This document shows, in pieces, positions 25,441 to 33,792 of a DNA stretch of 64,000 bases. Each line of letters begins with the position of its first letter. The stretch's first letter is position 1. The position numbers and the translations under genes are program-made. The DNA is taken from positions 110,318 to 174,317 of the forward strand of contig JBBTCO010000007.1 in assembly GCA_038043185.1 (NCBI GenBank), given 5' to 3'. The stretch is from UBA5009 sp038043185 (GTDB lineage Bacteria; Bdellovibrionota; Bdellovibrionia; Bdellovibrionales; Bdellovibrionaceae). The notes under the pieces were generated by a model. That model was not told the origin of the DNA and did not search any database. It saw only the letters and a list, made by a program, of their open reading frames with translations.

Positions 25441-26448
25441 CTAAAAAATTATTTTTGAAAATTGATCTTTGATTTTATCACGAGATTTCAAGGTCTCGTC
25501 AATAAATGAACGACTCCAGGGCGGCGAAGTTTTTAGTAAAACCTTAAGGTCTGGTGCTCCAGCGGGGTTGCCGTAATCACTGACAGTCGGATACATAAAG
25601 GATCTAGCCATCGCCTGTTGACCTTCAGCTTTGTACATCCAATCAGCAACTTTTTTTTCTAAACTTTGATCCTTGTCTTTTTTTACAATGGCAAGAACAT
25701 TGGTTTGGATAATGGCTCCGTCGGTGGGGATGAGCCATTTGATTCGTGGATCTGATTCTTTAAGACGAAGGACATTTTCAAGCAGGACAATGCCGATGGG
25801 GCGCTCTTTGCTTTGCAAACGACGAATAACTCCTGAATTACCACCCTCAGCGATAAAATTATTTTTTCGTAGGGACTTAAAATAATCCCAACCGTATTTT
25901 TTTTCTAAAAAACTTACACTGGTGAACGCGGTGCCCGAGGCTAGCGGACTGCCCATCGAAATTTTATCTTTCCACTTTTCATCTGCTAAGCTTTTAAATG
26001 ATTTGGGGACATCCGCTTCAGAAACAACTTCCGAGTTGTAAGCGATGACCATAACAGGAAGGCTTACGCCTGTATAAAAAGCTTCAGGATGGCGAAAATC
26101 GCTATGTACTTTTTCTGCTCCCGGAGATTGGTAAGCCAAAAGACTTCCTTTCGCGCCCATGTCTTCATACCAAAAACGGTCAGAGGAAATAAGTAAATCG
26201 GCTTGAATTTTTCCGGTCAAGGCTTCCGCTTGCACTTTGGCGGCAACTTCTTCCGAGCCAGCCTGATAGAATTGAAACTTAACTCCAGGAAATTCTTTTT
26301 CTAATTTAGGTTGCAAATCATTCACGGTGTCTTTGTACAGTGAAGTGTAAATCCAAATTGTTTGTTGATTGTCATTTTTAGTGCAAGAGCTTAATAAGAA
26401 AAAAGCTGCAAAAGTGCTTATGAAAAATATTTTTATAAAGCTGTTCAT
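25441..26448 (-). CDS. ABC importer solute-binding lipoprotein, FbpA-like fold
   Basis: Protein of 335 residues with a lipoprotein signal (lipobox LLSSC, Cys22), WIYTSLYKDTVNDLQPKLEK, and the extracellular solute-binding family 1 pattern (QADLLISSDRFWYEDMGAKG). Automatic pipelines would call it an iron(III)-binding protein. The paired tyrosines that bind iron in FbpA are not seen in the corresponding region (RPIGIVLLENVLRLKES). Together with the co-transcribed glpQ this suggests a phosphorylated or other organic substrate. Its start overlaps the glpQ stop (ATGA). Confidence 0.85.
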   Translation of the reverse strand: MNSFIKIFFISTFAAFFLLSSCTKNDNQQTIWIYTSLYKDTVNDLQPKLEKEFPGVKFQFYQAGSEEVAAKVQAEALTGKIQADLLISSDRFWYEDMGAKGSLLAYQSPGAEKVHSDFRHPEAFYTGVSLPVMVIAYNSEVVSEADVPKSFKSLADEKWKDKISMGSPLASGTAFTSVSFLEKKYGWDYFKSLRKNNFIAEGGNSGVIRRLQSKERPIGIVLLENVLRLKESDPRIKWLIPTDGAIIQTNVLAIVKKDKDQSLEKKVADWMYKAEGQQAMARSFMYPTVSDYGNPAGAPDLKVLLKTSPPWSRSFIDETLKSRDKIKDQFSKIIF

Positions 26449-27473
26449 TTCTTTTCCTTTAAAAAAGATTGTCGCGCTTTGATCGCATCCTCGGGAAAGT
26501 CTGAAAATACGCCATCAACGCCAAGGCTAAAAAAACGATGGTATTCTTTTTCCGGATTCCCGTTATATTCTTTGTTAAGATATTCTTTATCACTGCGAAA
26601 AGTGTAAACATGAACTTTAAGTCCCAATTCATGAGCTATTTTTATAAGCGGCGTCGGATTTTGTAATTTTTTATTGGCATCTTCAGGGATAACATAATTT
26701 TTATGAGGACCAATTCCATAAACTACTGATTTTATTTTTTTTAACTCAGTCGGAGTCATCAAATCCATGTAAGTTCTTTTGTCGTTTGCTAAAACATGAT
26801 CGTAAGGAATTTCCTGAGGATCGTCGATTAAAAAAATCAAAGGTAAAGGAGTTAATTTTTTTATTTCTTTAAGCGAGCTCAATTCAAATGATTGAATAAA
26901 AACGGGTGAATTTTTTTTATTTAAATTATGGGCCTTAAGTTCTTTTATCAAAGCTTGATCTAATGCTAATCCAATGCTTTTAAAATAACTGGGATGCTTC
27001 ATTTCCGGATAAACGCCAATTTTTCGCTGCTGTTTTTTCGATTCACTGACAACCAGATCTAAAATTTCTGTAAAAGTGGGAATTTCATATTTAAAATCTT
27101 CAAGGTGATTTCGAAATGGCAAACGTTCTTTCGTGCGTAAAGTTTTGATCTCTTTTAAAGTAAAGTCTTCAACGAACCATCCTGTTTTTTCTTTGCCATC
27201 AATTTTTTTCGTCGTTTTGCGTTCTGGAAATTTAAGGGCGACATCGGTGGTTTCAGAAATCTCATTTTCATGACGAGCCACCAGCACTTTATCTTTTGTT
27301 ATCACCAGATCAGGCTCAATGTAATCGGCCTTCATGTCGATAGCGAGTTGATAAGAGGCCAAGGTGTGTTCGGGTTTGTGGCCACTGGCCCCCCGGTGCC
27401 CAATGATAAGAGGCTTGTGAGATGAAAATGAAATAGAAGAAAAGCTCATCAGTAGCAAGAGTATGAATTTCAT
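26445..27473 (-). CDS. glpQ: Periplasmic glycerophosphodiester phosphodiesterase
   Basis: Protein of 342 residues starting MKFILLLLMSFSSISFSS, a signal peptide. The catalytic N-terminus of the family (IGHRGASGHKPEHTLASY) follows directly, then EPDLVITKD and, near the end, GVDGVFSDFPEDA. It hydrolyses glycerophosphodiesters to glycerol-3-phosphate and an alcohol. The longer frame upstream overlaps mrp and is not used. It lies four bases after mrp and overlaps the binding-protein gene, so hydrolysis and uptake are probably linked. Confidence 0.92.
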   Translation of the reverse strand: MKFILLLLMSFSSISFSSHKPLIIGHRGASGHKPEHTLASYQLAIDMKADYIEPDLVITKDKVLVARHENEISETTDVALKFPERKTTKKIDGKEKTGWFVEDFTLKEIKTLRTKERLPFRNHLEDFKYEIPTFTEILDLVVSESKKQQRKIGVYPEMKHPSYFKSIGLALDQALIKELKAHNLNKKNSPVFIQSFELSSLKEIKKLTPLPLIFLIDDPQEIPYDHVLANDKRTYMDLMTPTELKKIKSVVYGIGPHKNYVIPEDANKKLQNPTPLIKIAHELGLKVHVYTFRSDKEYLNKEYNGNPEKEYHRFFSLGVDGVFSDFPEDAIKARQSFLKEKK

Positions 27474-27477
27474 ATTT

Positions 27478-28278
27478 TTATTTTCCCAAATTAATGATTC
27501 GATCCAGGTCATCCGCCATACGCAAAAATTCTTGAGCCTCGTAACTGTCGTTATGACTTTCGACCAATGGGATTCCGGCTTCGCTAGCAAGAGCAATTTG
27601 AGGATGAAATGGAAGTTCACCAAGTTTAGTTAAGTTATGGGATTGAAGATAAGAATCCAGTTCACCCTTAGGGAAGAGATGCATTTTTTCCCGGCTAGCT
27701 GGATGTATATAATAAGACATGTTTTCAATCAGGCCGAAAATCTTAATATTCACACGTTGGAACATATCGATCGCTTTTTTCACATCAATCAGCGAAATAT
27801 TTTGAGGTGTGGTGACGACCACAGCTCCTGCCACTGGAACTTTTTGCGCTAAGGACAGTTGCACGTCCCCTGTTCCTGGGGGCAGATCGACGAGTAAATA
27901 ATCGAGTTCGCCCCAATCGACGTCTCGTAGAAATTGATCCATGGCTTTAAAAAGCATAGGACCACGCCAAACCACGGCAGCGCCTTCTTCGACAAGAAAA
28001 CCCAAGCTCATAATTTTAATTCCGTATCGTTCGACAGGTAAAAGTCGCTGTTGAGCTGTTATGACCGGTTTCTGATTTAAGCATCCCATCATGCGGGGAA
28101 TGCTTGGGCCGTAAATATCGGCATCTAAAAGTCCCACTTTGTGCTTTTTTGAGAGAGCAATGGCTAAATTTGTCGCAACCGTGGACTTTCCAACTCCACC
28201 CTTGCCCGAGCTAACGGCGACAATGTGTTTTACTCCTGAAATGGCTTTTTGCTGTTCGAATGGGTTTGGGGTTGCCAT
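27478..28278 (-). CDS. mrp: Mrp/NBP35-family Fe-S carrier ATPase
   Basis: Protein of 266 residues with a deviant Walker A (SSGKGGVGKSTVATNLA), LLDADIYGPSIPRMMG and DLPPGTGDVQLSLAQ, all hallmarks of Mrp/ApbC. The N-terminal DUF59 domain present in many Mrp proteins is absent, and no CxxC pair is obvious near the C-terminus. It probably takes part in Fe-S cluster delivery. It is the first gene of the minus-strand run mrp-glpQ-ABC importer. Confidence 0.9.
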   Translation of the reverse strand: MATPNPFEQQKAISGVKHIVAVSSGKGGVGKSTVATNLAIALSKKHKVGLLDADIYGPSIPRMMGCLNQKPVITAQQRLLPVERYGIKIMSLGFLVEEGAAVVWRGPMLFKAMDQFLRDVDWGELDYLLVDLPPGTGDVQLSLAQKVPVAGAVVVTTPQNISLIDVKKAIDMFQRVNIKIFGLIENMSYYIHPASREKMHLFPKGELDSYLQSHNLTKLGELPFHPQIALASEAGIPLVESHNDSYEAQEFLRMADDLDRIINLGK

Positions 28279-28327
28279 GGCATCTCCTCTTGCATCTTTG
28301 GCGGCGAGAATAAATAATAAAAGTCAG

Positions 28328-28696
28328 ATGGATAGCCAACTGTTTTTCATAATTAATTCGATCGCGGCTATTATACTCGTATGGTGGTTTTTGTCAGCTC
28401 GTCGAGGAAATAGCAAGATCTCTTCTTTGGATCTTAAAAAAGGGTCCTTATTTAAAGAGGATGCAGTTCCGTCCAAAGTGACTTTGAAACCAACTTCTGG
28501 GGACCGTGTTAAAACATTGAATGTGTTATTTATGTACAATGGTCACGATTGGGATGCTTACGAAGTCTTAGGTTTACCGGCGGGTTGTGGATTGACATTA
28601 GTGACGCAAAGATATCAAGAGCTTATTCGCGAAGCTGAAGAGGGAAAGCTGCTCTTTTATCAGGCAGCTTATGATGCGATTCTGAAGAAACAGTAG
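28328..28696 (+). CDS. Membrane-anchored degenerate J-like protein
   Basis: Protein of 122 residues. One N-terminal membrane segment (~3-20), a linker, then HDWDAYEVLGLPAGCGLTLV and TQRYQELIREAE, which follow the J-domain pattern of helix I and II. The HPD motif needed to stimulate DnaK is absent. It may be a pseudo-J scaffold. The start at 28328 is chosen because the longer frame overlaps mrp on the other strand and adds no meaningful sequence. It is divergent from mrp. Confidence 0.55.
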   Translation: MDSQLFFIINSIAAIILVWWFLSARRGNSKISSLDLKKGSLFKEDAVPSKVTLKPTSGDRVKTLNVLFMYNGHDWDAYEVLGLPAGCGLTLVTQRYQELIREAEEGKLLFYQAAYDAILKKQ

Positions 28697-29279
28697 GATT
28701 TTTTGCATCTGGCCTTCGCTACAAACTTGAAGTTTATCTACAATATCAAATGAAATATTGGCGGATACGAGCTTTTTAGAATCAAAAATAAGCTGTTTCA
28801 TTAGCAGCTTTGCCTATGGCAGAAAAAGCAATCCTTATTTTTCCAAAAATCTAACTTCAAATGAGCGGGGATATGTAGTCAAACAGACAAAATCTGAGAT
28901 CTTTTCGTTTTAAGGGCAAAACAGAGAACCGAAACCAGGTTGGTTTTTTCCAAGCAGCAGAGGCGCAAACACAAATGAGTCCTCTAAATTTAAAACTCTC
29001 ATTCAGTCGGTAATCTCCGAATACAAAAACACATCAACATTTTTTAGGAAAGTGTCTCCTTCGATTTTTGAAGGGACTCTGACAATTGGGTCAGACAAAG
29101 TAAGCTTTTAGGATCCTGAGCTACGCTGCCCAACTGAGTGACAAAATTTGTCACTTATTTTCCCTCTTAGCTATTTAATAAGTAATATCAGCATTTTAAA
29201 AAATCCTTTTGAGAATAACTGCTCTTGGTGGATCACTATTATACTCGCGGAAAGGCAACTAATTAACAAAGGAGAAAAT
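28697..29279. other. Non-coding stretch with palindromes
   Basis: No convincing gene is seen in these 583 bases. It holds CCTTC-gattttt-GAAGG (29059-29075), the palindrome TCTGAC-N6-GTCAGA (29078-29095) and the operator-like palindrome described separately at 29137-29155. The last ~130 bases are the leader and promoter region of the next secreted-protein gene. Confidence 0.5.
29137..29177 (+). promoter_or_regulatory. Palindrome and candidate promoter before the secreted 149-residue protein
   Basis: AGTGACAAAATTTGTCACT (29137-29155) is a perfect palindrome with nine-base arms around one base. Its right half supplies a -35 (TTGTCA, 29148-29153), and TATTTA follows after 18 bases (29172-29177). 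The core TGACAA-N3-TTGTCA recurs at 32104-32118 at the other end of the cluster, suggesting one shared regulator. Confidence 0.45.
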
Positions 29280-29729
29280 ATGATCTTAAATAAAAAGAAA
29301 TTGGCAGCAATTCTGCTCTTTCTTACCCTGCCACAAATGGTGATGGCTGATGAACTGGTAAACAGAGATATTGATTACAATAGGTATTGTGTTTCTTATC
29401 CTCTTACAGAAGATACAATTAACTGTAGCATTGGCTGGGGTGGTAGCAGTGGCCTCGCGCCAGCTGCCTCTTGTCAACAAAGTATTGAACTTATCGACAT
29501 GCATACAAATTATTACAAAAAAATTGATCTTAGACAGGTTGAAGTAGCAGATTGGGGTGCTGGTATATTTAGCGCGTTGGGTGTTGGTTTGATTCTTGAT
29601 GTCCCTCATCAGCTCGTTCTGCGCAACGAAGTTAAAACGCTGCTTCTCCAAAAAATGGAAGAAGCAAATCGACACAGTTGTGCCTTAATTGGATATGTTC
29701 CAAAAGCAAGAGCGGAAGTTCAACCTTAA
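29280..29729 (+). CDS. Secreted protein of unknown function
   Basis: Protein of 149 residues with a signal peptide (MILNKKKLAAILLFLTLPQM, cleavage after VMA). The mature part has five cysteines and no family I recognise. A Gly/Ala-rich segment (WGAGIFSALGVGLILDV) could be mildly hydrophobic. The start at 29280 has AAAGGAG nine bases upstream. It converges with the TPR/winged-helix gene, with 27 bases between the ends. Confidence 0.75.
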   Translation: MILNKKKLAAILLFLTLPQMVMADELVNRDIDYNRYCVSYPLTEDTINCSIGWGGSSGLAPAASCQQSIELIDMHTNYYKKIDLRQVEVADWGAGIFSALGVGLILDVPHQLVLRNEVKTLLLQKMEEANRHSCALIGYVPKARAEVQP

Positions 29730-29756
29730 ATTACCAAAGTGGTTTATTTTAAAATT

Positions 29757-31010
29757 TTATCGCGGTAATAATTTGTTTGCCGCGATCTTTACTTTGATAC
29801 TTTCAGCATCGATAGCTGAAAGCAGCGAATTTAAATTGAGTTGATATCTTCCCTTTTGATTTGAAATTGTTGGGCCTGCGCTATTGATTTGGCTAACCAG
29901 TTTATATATTTTGGGATCGTGGTAGCTGCTCTGATAAAAGCTATCATGAAACACCTCCCTAGCAATAAGATCTTTTGAAGCTGAAGACGTCGTTGCGAGT
30001 AAAACGAGAAGATCAATCCCTGGTTGTTTAAATTGAAAAATTTTTTCAAGATCAATCTGCAGCTTAATTTTACGTTGATGCATCTTTCGAAAGACATAAG
30101 ATTTTTTTATATGCTGAGTGATGCCGATTTTAAATGCTAACGTCTCGTATTCTCGCAAGAGCCCTACTTTTCCTTTAGCAATAGCAATGTTATAAAGTTG
30201 AAGCTTATAAATTGGATCCGTATGTACTGAAATAAAGTGGAACATTCGTGTGTAGTCTTTTTTCTGTGAATAAAAATAGGCAAGGTGAAATGAAAAATCA
30301 TAACGATTTCGTCCAATTTTCGAGTGCCTAGATTCGGTCACCGCCTCGAGCAAAAGAACGCGTGCCCCCTTAAAGTTTCTTTTTAAAATATTTAAATGGG
30401 CTTTAAATATCTTGAAGTCGACGATCAGACCATCATGCTTAAAAAGATACTGAAGAGTTTCAAAACACTTGTATGCAGATTTATATTCCTTGAGGTAGCA
30501 GAAACAAAAAAATAGTTCGCGATAAATTTTATATTTCATCGCATAACTGCACGACTTTAGGTTCAGAATTTCCTGCAATAGAGGGATTGCTACTTGGTAA
30601 CCGTACAAATCTCGATACACTAAAGCCAAATGATATTTTAGCCAAATGACTTCATAAGCATCATTCATCTGTACTTTTTTATAAAAGTCTTCAGCATCTT
30701 CCCAATCTGTTTTTGCTTGTGTTAATCTCCCCTTGCAGAATGAGATATCCCCACGCCGAAAAAGAGAAAGTCCCATAAGATAGGGGTCTTGGGTTTCTCG
30801 GGCAATGCTTATTAGTTCGGCTGTCGTTATTAAAGCGCATTCGGTAAGCTGCAAGCCACGCGCACGTTGTAGCCAAGATTGATAAAATAGCCCGATAGCC
30901 AAGTTATATTTATCGTCAGAAAATTTTGTTAGGATTATGTCAATTTGCTCTTGAGCTTCGTCATATCTTCCATTGTGAATTAAATTTAACAGTTCAGCTT
31001 TTAGTCTCAT
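29757..31010 (-). CDS. TPR-repeat protein with C-terminal winged-helix-like domain
   Basis: Protein of 417 residues. Residues ~1-310 are an alpha-helical TPR-like array (FRRGDISFCKGRLTQAKTDW, AIPLLQEILNL, EYKSAYKCFETLQYLF). The last ~90 resemble an OmpR-type winged helix: GIDLLVLLATTSSASKDLIA, then HDPKIYKLVSQINSAG and KGRYQLNLNSLL. A DNA-binding regulator sensing through TPRs is the best guess. There is no signal peptide. Its ATG overlaps the protease stop (ATGA), so the two are translationally coupled. The winged-helix call is by eye. Confidence 0.65.
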   Translation of the reverse strand: MRLKAELLNLIHNGRYDEAQEQIDIILTKFSDDKYNLAIGLFYQSWLQRARGLQLTECALITTAELISIARETQDPYLMGLSLFRRGDISFCKGRLTQAKTDWEDAEDFYKKVQMNDAYEVIWLKYHLALVYRDLYGYQVAIPLLQEILNLKSCSYAMKYKIYRELFFCFCYLKEYKSAYKCFETLQYLFKHDGLIVDFKIFKAHLNILKRNFKGARVLLLEAVTESRHSKIGRNRYDFSFHLAYFYSQKKDYTRMFHFISVHTDPIYKLQLYNIAIAKGKVGLLREYETLAFKIGITQHIKKSYVFRKMHQRKIKLQIDLEKIFQFKQPGIDLLVLLATTSSASKDLIAREVFHDSFYQSSYHDPKIYKLVSQINSAGPTISNQKGRYQLNLNSLLSAIDAESIKVKIAANKLLPR

Positions 31011-31924
31011 GGTCCACCACCACGCCCTCCAATAGGTGGACGTTCTTTGGTGTATGGAAGGTCATACTTATACTCTGATAGAGACGGAACAAAACCCCGG
31101 CTTATGGCCTCTTCAATTCGTGGATTTAAATAATACAAATCAAGGGCTCTGATTGTATTATTTGGTGTCTCAATGAAGATATTCATTGCCCTTACTTCGT
31201 GAGTTGACATGTCAATGACAGGACCACCACTTGAGTTGAAGTCTTGTCCATTACGGTTTAAAATTACCAGATTATCATTTTCGGTTTGAGGAAGAGATAT
31301 ATAAGAGCTAAAGGCAGAGGGCTCTTTTAGTGAATTGTTGCCTCTAGGGTAACTCATTTCCAAATATTCAAAACGTCTGTCGATGAGCGATTTTGACTCT
31401 TCGAATGAGTCTGAATTTTCGATTTCAGGGACCTTTAGCAAACAAAAATCGTCATAGTAATTTATGCGCGCGCCTAATTCGCGTTTGTAGGTTGCATAAC
31501 CACGAATTAAATATGGTTTTTCTGTTTCAGAATCATATATATAAAGTCGCTCTTGCAACGATGAAGAAGTTACTACATGAAGAGCGGTGAGTATTCGCCC
31601 ATTGTAGCTAAATGCCGTTCCAAGAATTTTTCCCGCTTGATCTGTGACGGGAAATACTCGTCTTTTTAATCTTTCAATTGTCCTTAAAATATTATTTTTT
31701 TTAATCGCGGTTCGATTCTCTGTCAAATTGCGAGCTGCGCTCCCGGATGCAAATATTTCTGAATTGCCAGACTTTTCATAATATATGTCTGCCTGTGGAT
31801 CGCATGATGCTACCTTGCCTCTTTCAAATTTGAGACACGTGTTTCTATTTGATTCGTCAAAATAATCACCGTAGGCTGCGTTGCTAAAAAGTGAAAAAAT
31901 ACAGACTAATATTTTAAGTTTCAT
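31007..31924 (-). CDS. Secreted trypsin-like serine protease
   Basis: Protein of 305 residues with a signal peptide (MKLKILVCIFSLFSNAAYG). The triad is visible: H116 (ILTALHVVT), D159 (YYDDFCLLKV) and S232 (FNSSGGPVID). There is no PDZ domain. The C-terminus ends in a short Pro/Gly-rich tail (RPPIGGRGGGP). The start at 31924 is preferred over the upstream TTG at 31942 because it begins the signal peptide. It is the first gene of a two-gene unit with the TPR/winged-helix protein. Its targets are unknown; prey or host proteins are a possibility. Confidence 0.85.
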   Translation of the reverse strand: MKLKILVCIFSLFSNAAYGDYFDESNRNTCLKFERGKVASCDPQADIYYEKSGNSEIFASGSAARNLTENRTAIKKNNILRTIERLKRRVFPVTDQAGKILGTAFSYNGRILTALHVVTSSSLQERLYIYDSETEKPYLIRGYATYKRELGARINYYDDFCLLKVPEIENSDSFEESKSLIDRRFEYLEMSYPRGNNSLKEPSAFSSYISLPQTENDNLVILNRNGQDFNSSGGPVIDMSTHEVRAMNIFIETPNNTIRALDLYYLNPRIEEAISRGFVPSLSEYKYDLPYTKERPPIGGRGGGP

Positions 31925-32283
31925 CTCTGATTCTAAAAGCAATTCATATGCCTGAAGAAGGCTTCTTTTGTTTCGTCGACTGGCTATCTGCCTTTGTGGC
32001 TTTAATGAGATCTGAAAATTCGTTAACCCCTCAGTTAGGTTTGGAAAAAACTATTGCAATTTTAATCATTGATTCTTAGGTTGTCGAACTTGCCAAGTAC
32101 AAATGACAATATTTGTCACTATGTAACAGGCTGCCCTGATTTTTAGTTGGCACTGCTTCCACGTTCCATTATATGCATCCTACGCCTTTGTCATTTGACA
32201 TAATCTCGTCAAAAAATTTATCAATTCACGGCATCTGATCGGTGCGAAGTCCACTCTGGAGGACCTGAGGCCACTCGTCATTT
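31925..32283. other. Intergenic region with operator-like palindrome
   Basis: No gene is seen. TGACAA-TAT-TTGTCA (32104-32118) repeats the core of the palindrome at 29137-29155 and lies 180 bases before the protease start. A second dyad, TTTGAC-N8-GTCAAA, lies at 32194-32213. I see no convincing -10 for the protease gene. Confidence 0.45.
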
Positions 32284-32591
32284 ATGGAAATATTAAAAAA
32301 ATTGGCTCACTCAAAGGGTGATAAGATGAAACTAAAACAATATCCTCAAATCATGTACTTAGAATATATTTTAGACGAGTATCTGTGGATTTAGGTTCAT
32401 TATTAGATCGAAAAAATGCCGAGGATCTGCATTACTCTTCGGTGATAAGCGTTTCAAAAGAAGTTGCTCAAAAAATTTGCGATATTTTTCTTGAATCGAT
32501 TCAATCAACAGAGCCTGTTATTAAAGATTCATATGATGAAGAGGTATTTTGCTTAAGCTTGGATCTCTTTTGTTTGCGGCATCAGGTTTGA
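32284..32591 (+). pseudogene. Fragment resembling the TIGR02147/DUF4423 C-terminus, frameshifted
   Basis: Two overlapping frames. The first (32284-32394) reads MEILKKLAHSKGDK, then MKLKQYPQIMYLEYILDEYL, and stops. The second continues from GTG 32385 (VDLGSLLDRKNAED) to 32591. Its C-terminal part (HYSSVISVSKEVAQKICDIF, then YDEEVFCLSLDLFCL) fits the end of TIGR02147 proteins, which are common in Bdellovibrio and Fibrobacter. The N-terminal helix-turn-helix part is missing. I read it as a decayed gene. A start inside at 32326 has AAGGG upstream. Confidence 0.4.
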
Positions 32592-32612
32592 TTCGGGCTT
32601 TGCTATCCTTCG

Positions 32613-33119
32613 CTAGCCTGTCTTGAGATGCTCGATTTTCACCGGATCAATCACCTCAAAACCCCAGGCAACGAAATAGTTCCGGCGATTGGCCTGATCA
32701 ATATTCTTTTTCATGTATTTTCTGACATAAGTGTAATCTCTGCCCCATGCGATAATTCGGGTAAAAGGACGCGCAACCCAGAATTGAATTTCCTTTTTTA
32801 ATTTTGTTAAGTTTTCAGGGCCTCGTTGTCTTTTCATCACGTGCCGAGCGATTAAGCCGGTAATTGCTCGAATAAACTTGGGGTACAGATGGTGTTTGGT
32901 AATTAAAATTACGATATGAAGATGATTGCCGACATTAACAAGATGATAAATTTTAACTCCACAGAGTTTAGCTTGATGTCGAATAAGACCGTCAATTTTT
33001 TTTGCATTTTGTTTTTGCAGCATTGAGTTGGGGCCAGTTGCAAATTCTGATTTGAGCACGAGATGAATAGCCGATTTCGTTGAAAGAACCCGTTTTGTTT
33101 TTGGATTAAAACCACACAT
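32613..33119 (-). mobile_element. RAYT-type Y1 (IS200-like) transposase gene
   Basis: Protein of 168 residues of the Y1_Tnp family. It has the HUH motif (VNVGNHLHIVI, H66 and H68) and a C-terminal Tyr cluster (DYTYVRKYMKKN, Y129-Y135) with the nucleophile. The N-terminus MCGFNPKTKR and the single, isolated copy without insertion-sequence ends fit REP-associated tyrosine transposases, which are often domesticated. The start at 33119 is placed by CAGGTC upstream. No matching REP array was found next to it. Confidence 0.75.
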
Positions 33120-33313
33120 AATGACCTGACTTTTTTTAAAAATAAAAAAGAGAAAGCATGTCCAATAATGTAATGTGCTTTTGATATTCATAACTCAATG
33201 ATGAATTGTGTGTCTGTGCGTGCTTTAAAAGCAGTTATCAAAACTGAGCTGGGCCACGAACGCAGTCGAATAGCGCCCATTTTTTATAAAGCCGCGCAGG
33301 CCTTCAAAAAACC

Positions 33314-33679
33314 CTAATGCGCGCTCAACTTCTCTTTATAAGGAATTTTCATCTGTCCACGATGGCACATATAGCAAGTGGCTTCCGCGTCCTTTTTTCC
33401 ATCCATGCCGTTCAATTTTAAAATTTCGACGATTTTGATATGATCCCGGGCGATCTGAAAGTTTTTCAGCGAATCATCGGTGAGTTTTTTCATGTTGTGG
33501 CATTCGGTGCAGGTAACGCCCAGTTGGCGGGAAATGGCCACCATGTTTTGGCGAATTTCTTCTTCTTTAAGCTTTATTTTTTGTGCCGACGTGGCATGGG
33601 CAAAAAGATTTTGACTCTGCAAAAAGTTGTTTAAAGCTAAAATCCCCAAATAAACTAAAGACCATTTAATTAACTTCAT
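33314..33679 (-). CDS. Small periplasmic dihaem cytochrome c
   Basis: Protein of 121 residues with a signal peptide (cleavage near LFAHA) and two haem c motifs, C57-T-E-C60-H61 and C102-Y-M-C105-H106. The spacing and the segment RQNMVAISRQLGVTCTECH recall the c-type cytochrome subunit of photosynthetic reaction centres and its non-phototrophic relatives. It is a probable electron carrier. It stands alone; no oxidase genes are nearby. Confidence 0.85.
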   Translation of the reverse strand: MKLIKWSLVYLGILALNNFLQSQNLFAHATSAQKIKLKEEEIRQNMVAISRQLGVTCTECHNMKKLTDDSLKNFQIARDHIKIVEILKLNGMDGKKDAEATCYMCHRGQMKIPYKEKLSAH

Positions 33680-33792
33680 ATTTCTATTCTTAAGAATTCA
33701 TTTTGCTGTGACAAGTCTCGAATTGAGTTTGAGCAGAATTTCTTGACACTGTTGCCCAGCAAAATTTAAATGGGCCTAAAGCGGAGGATCCG

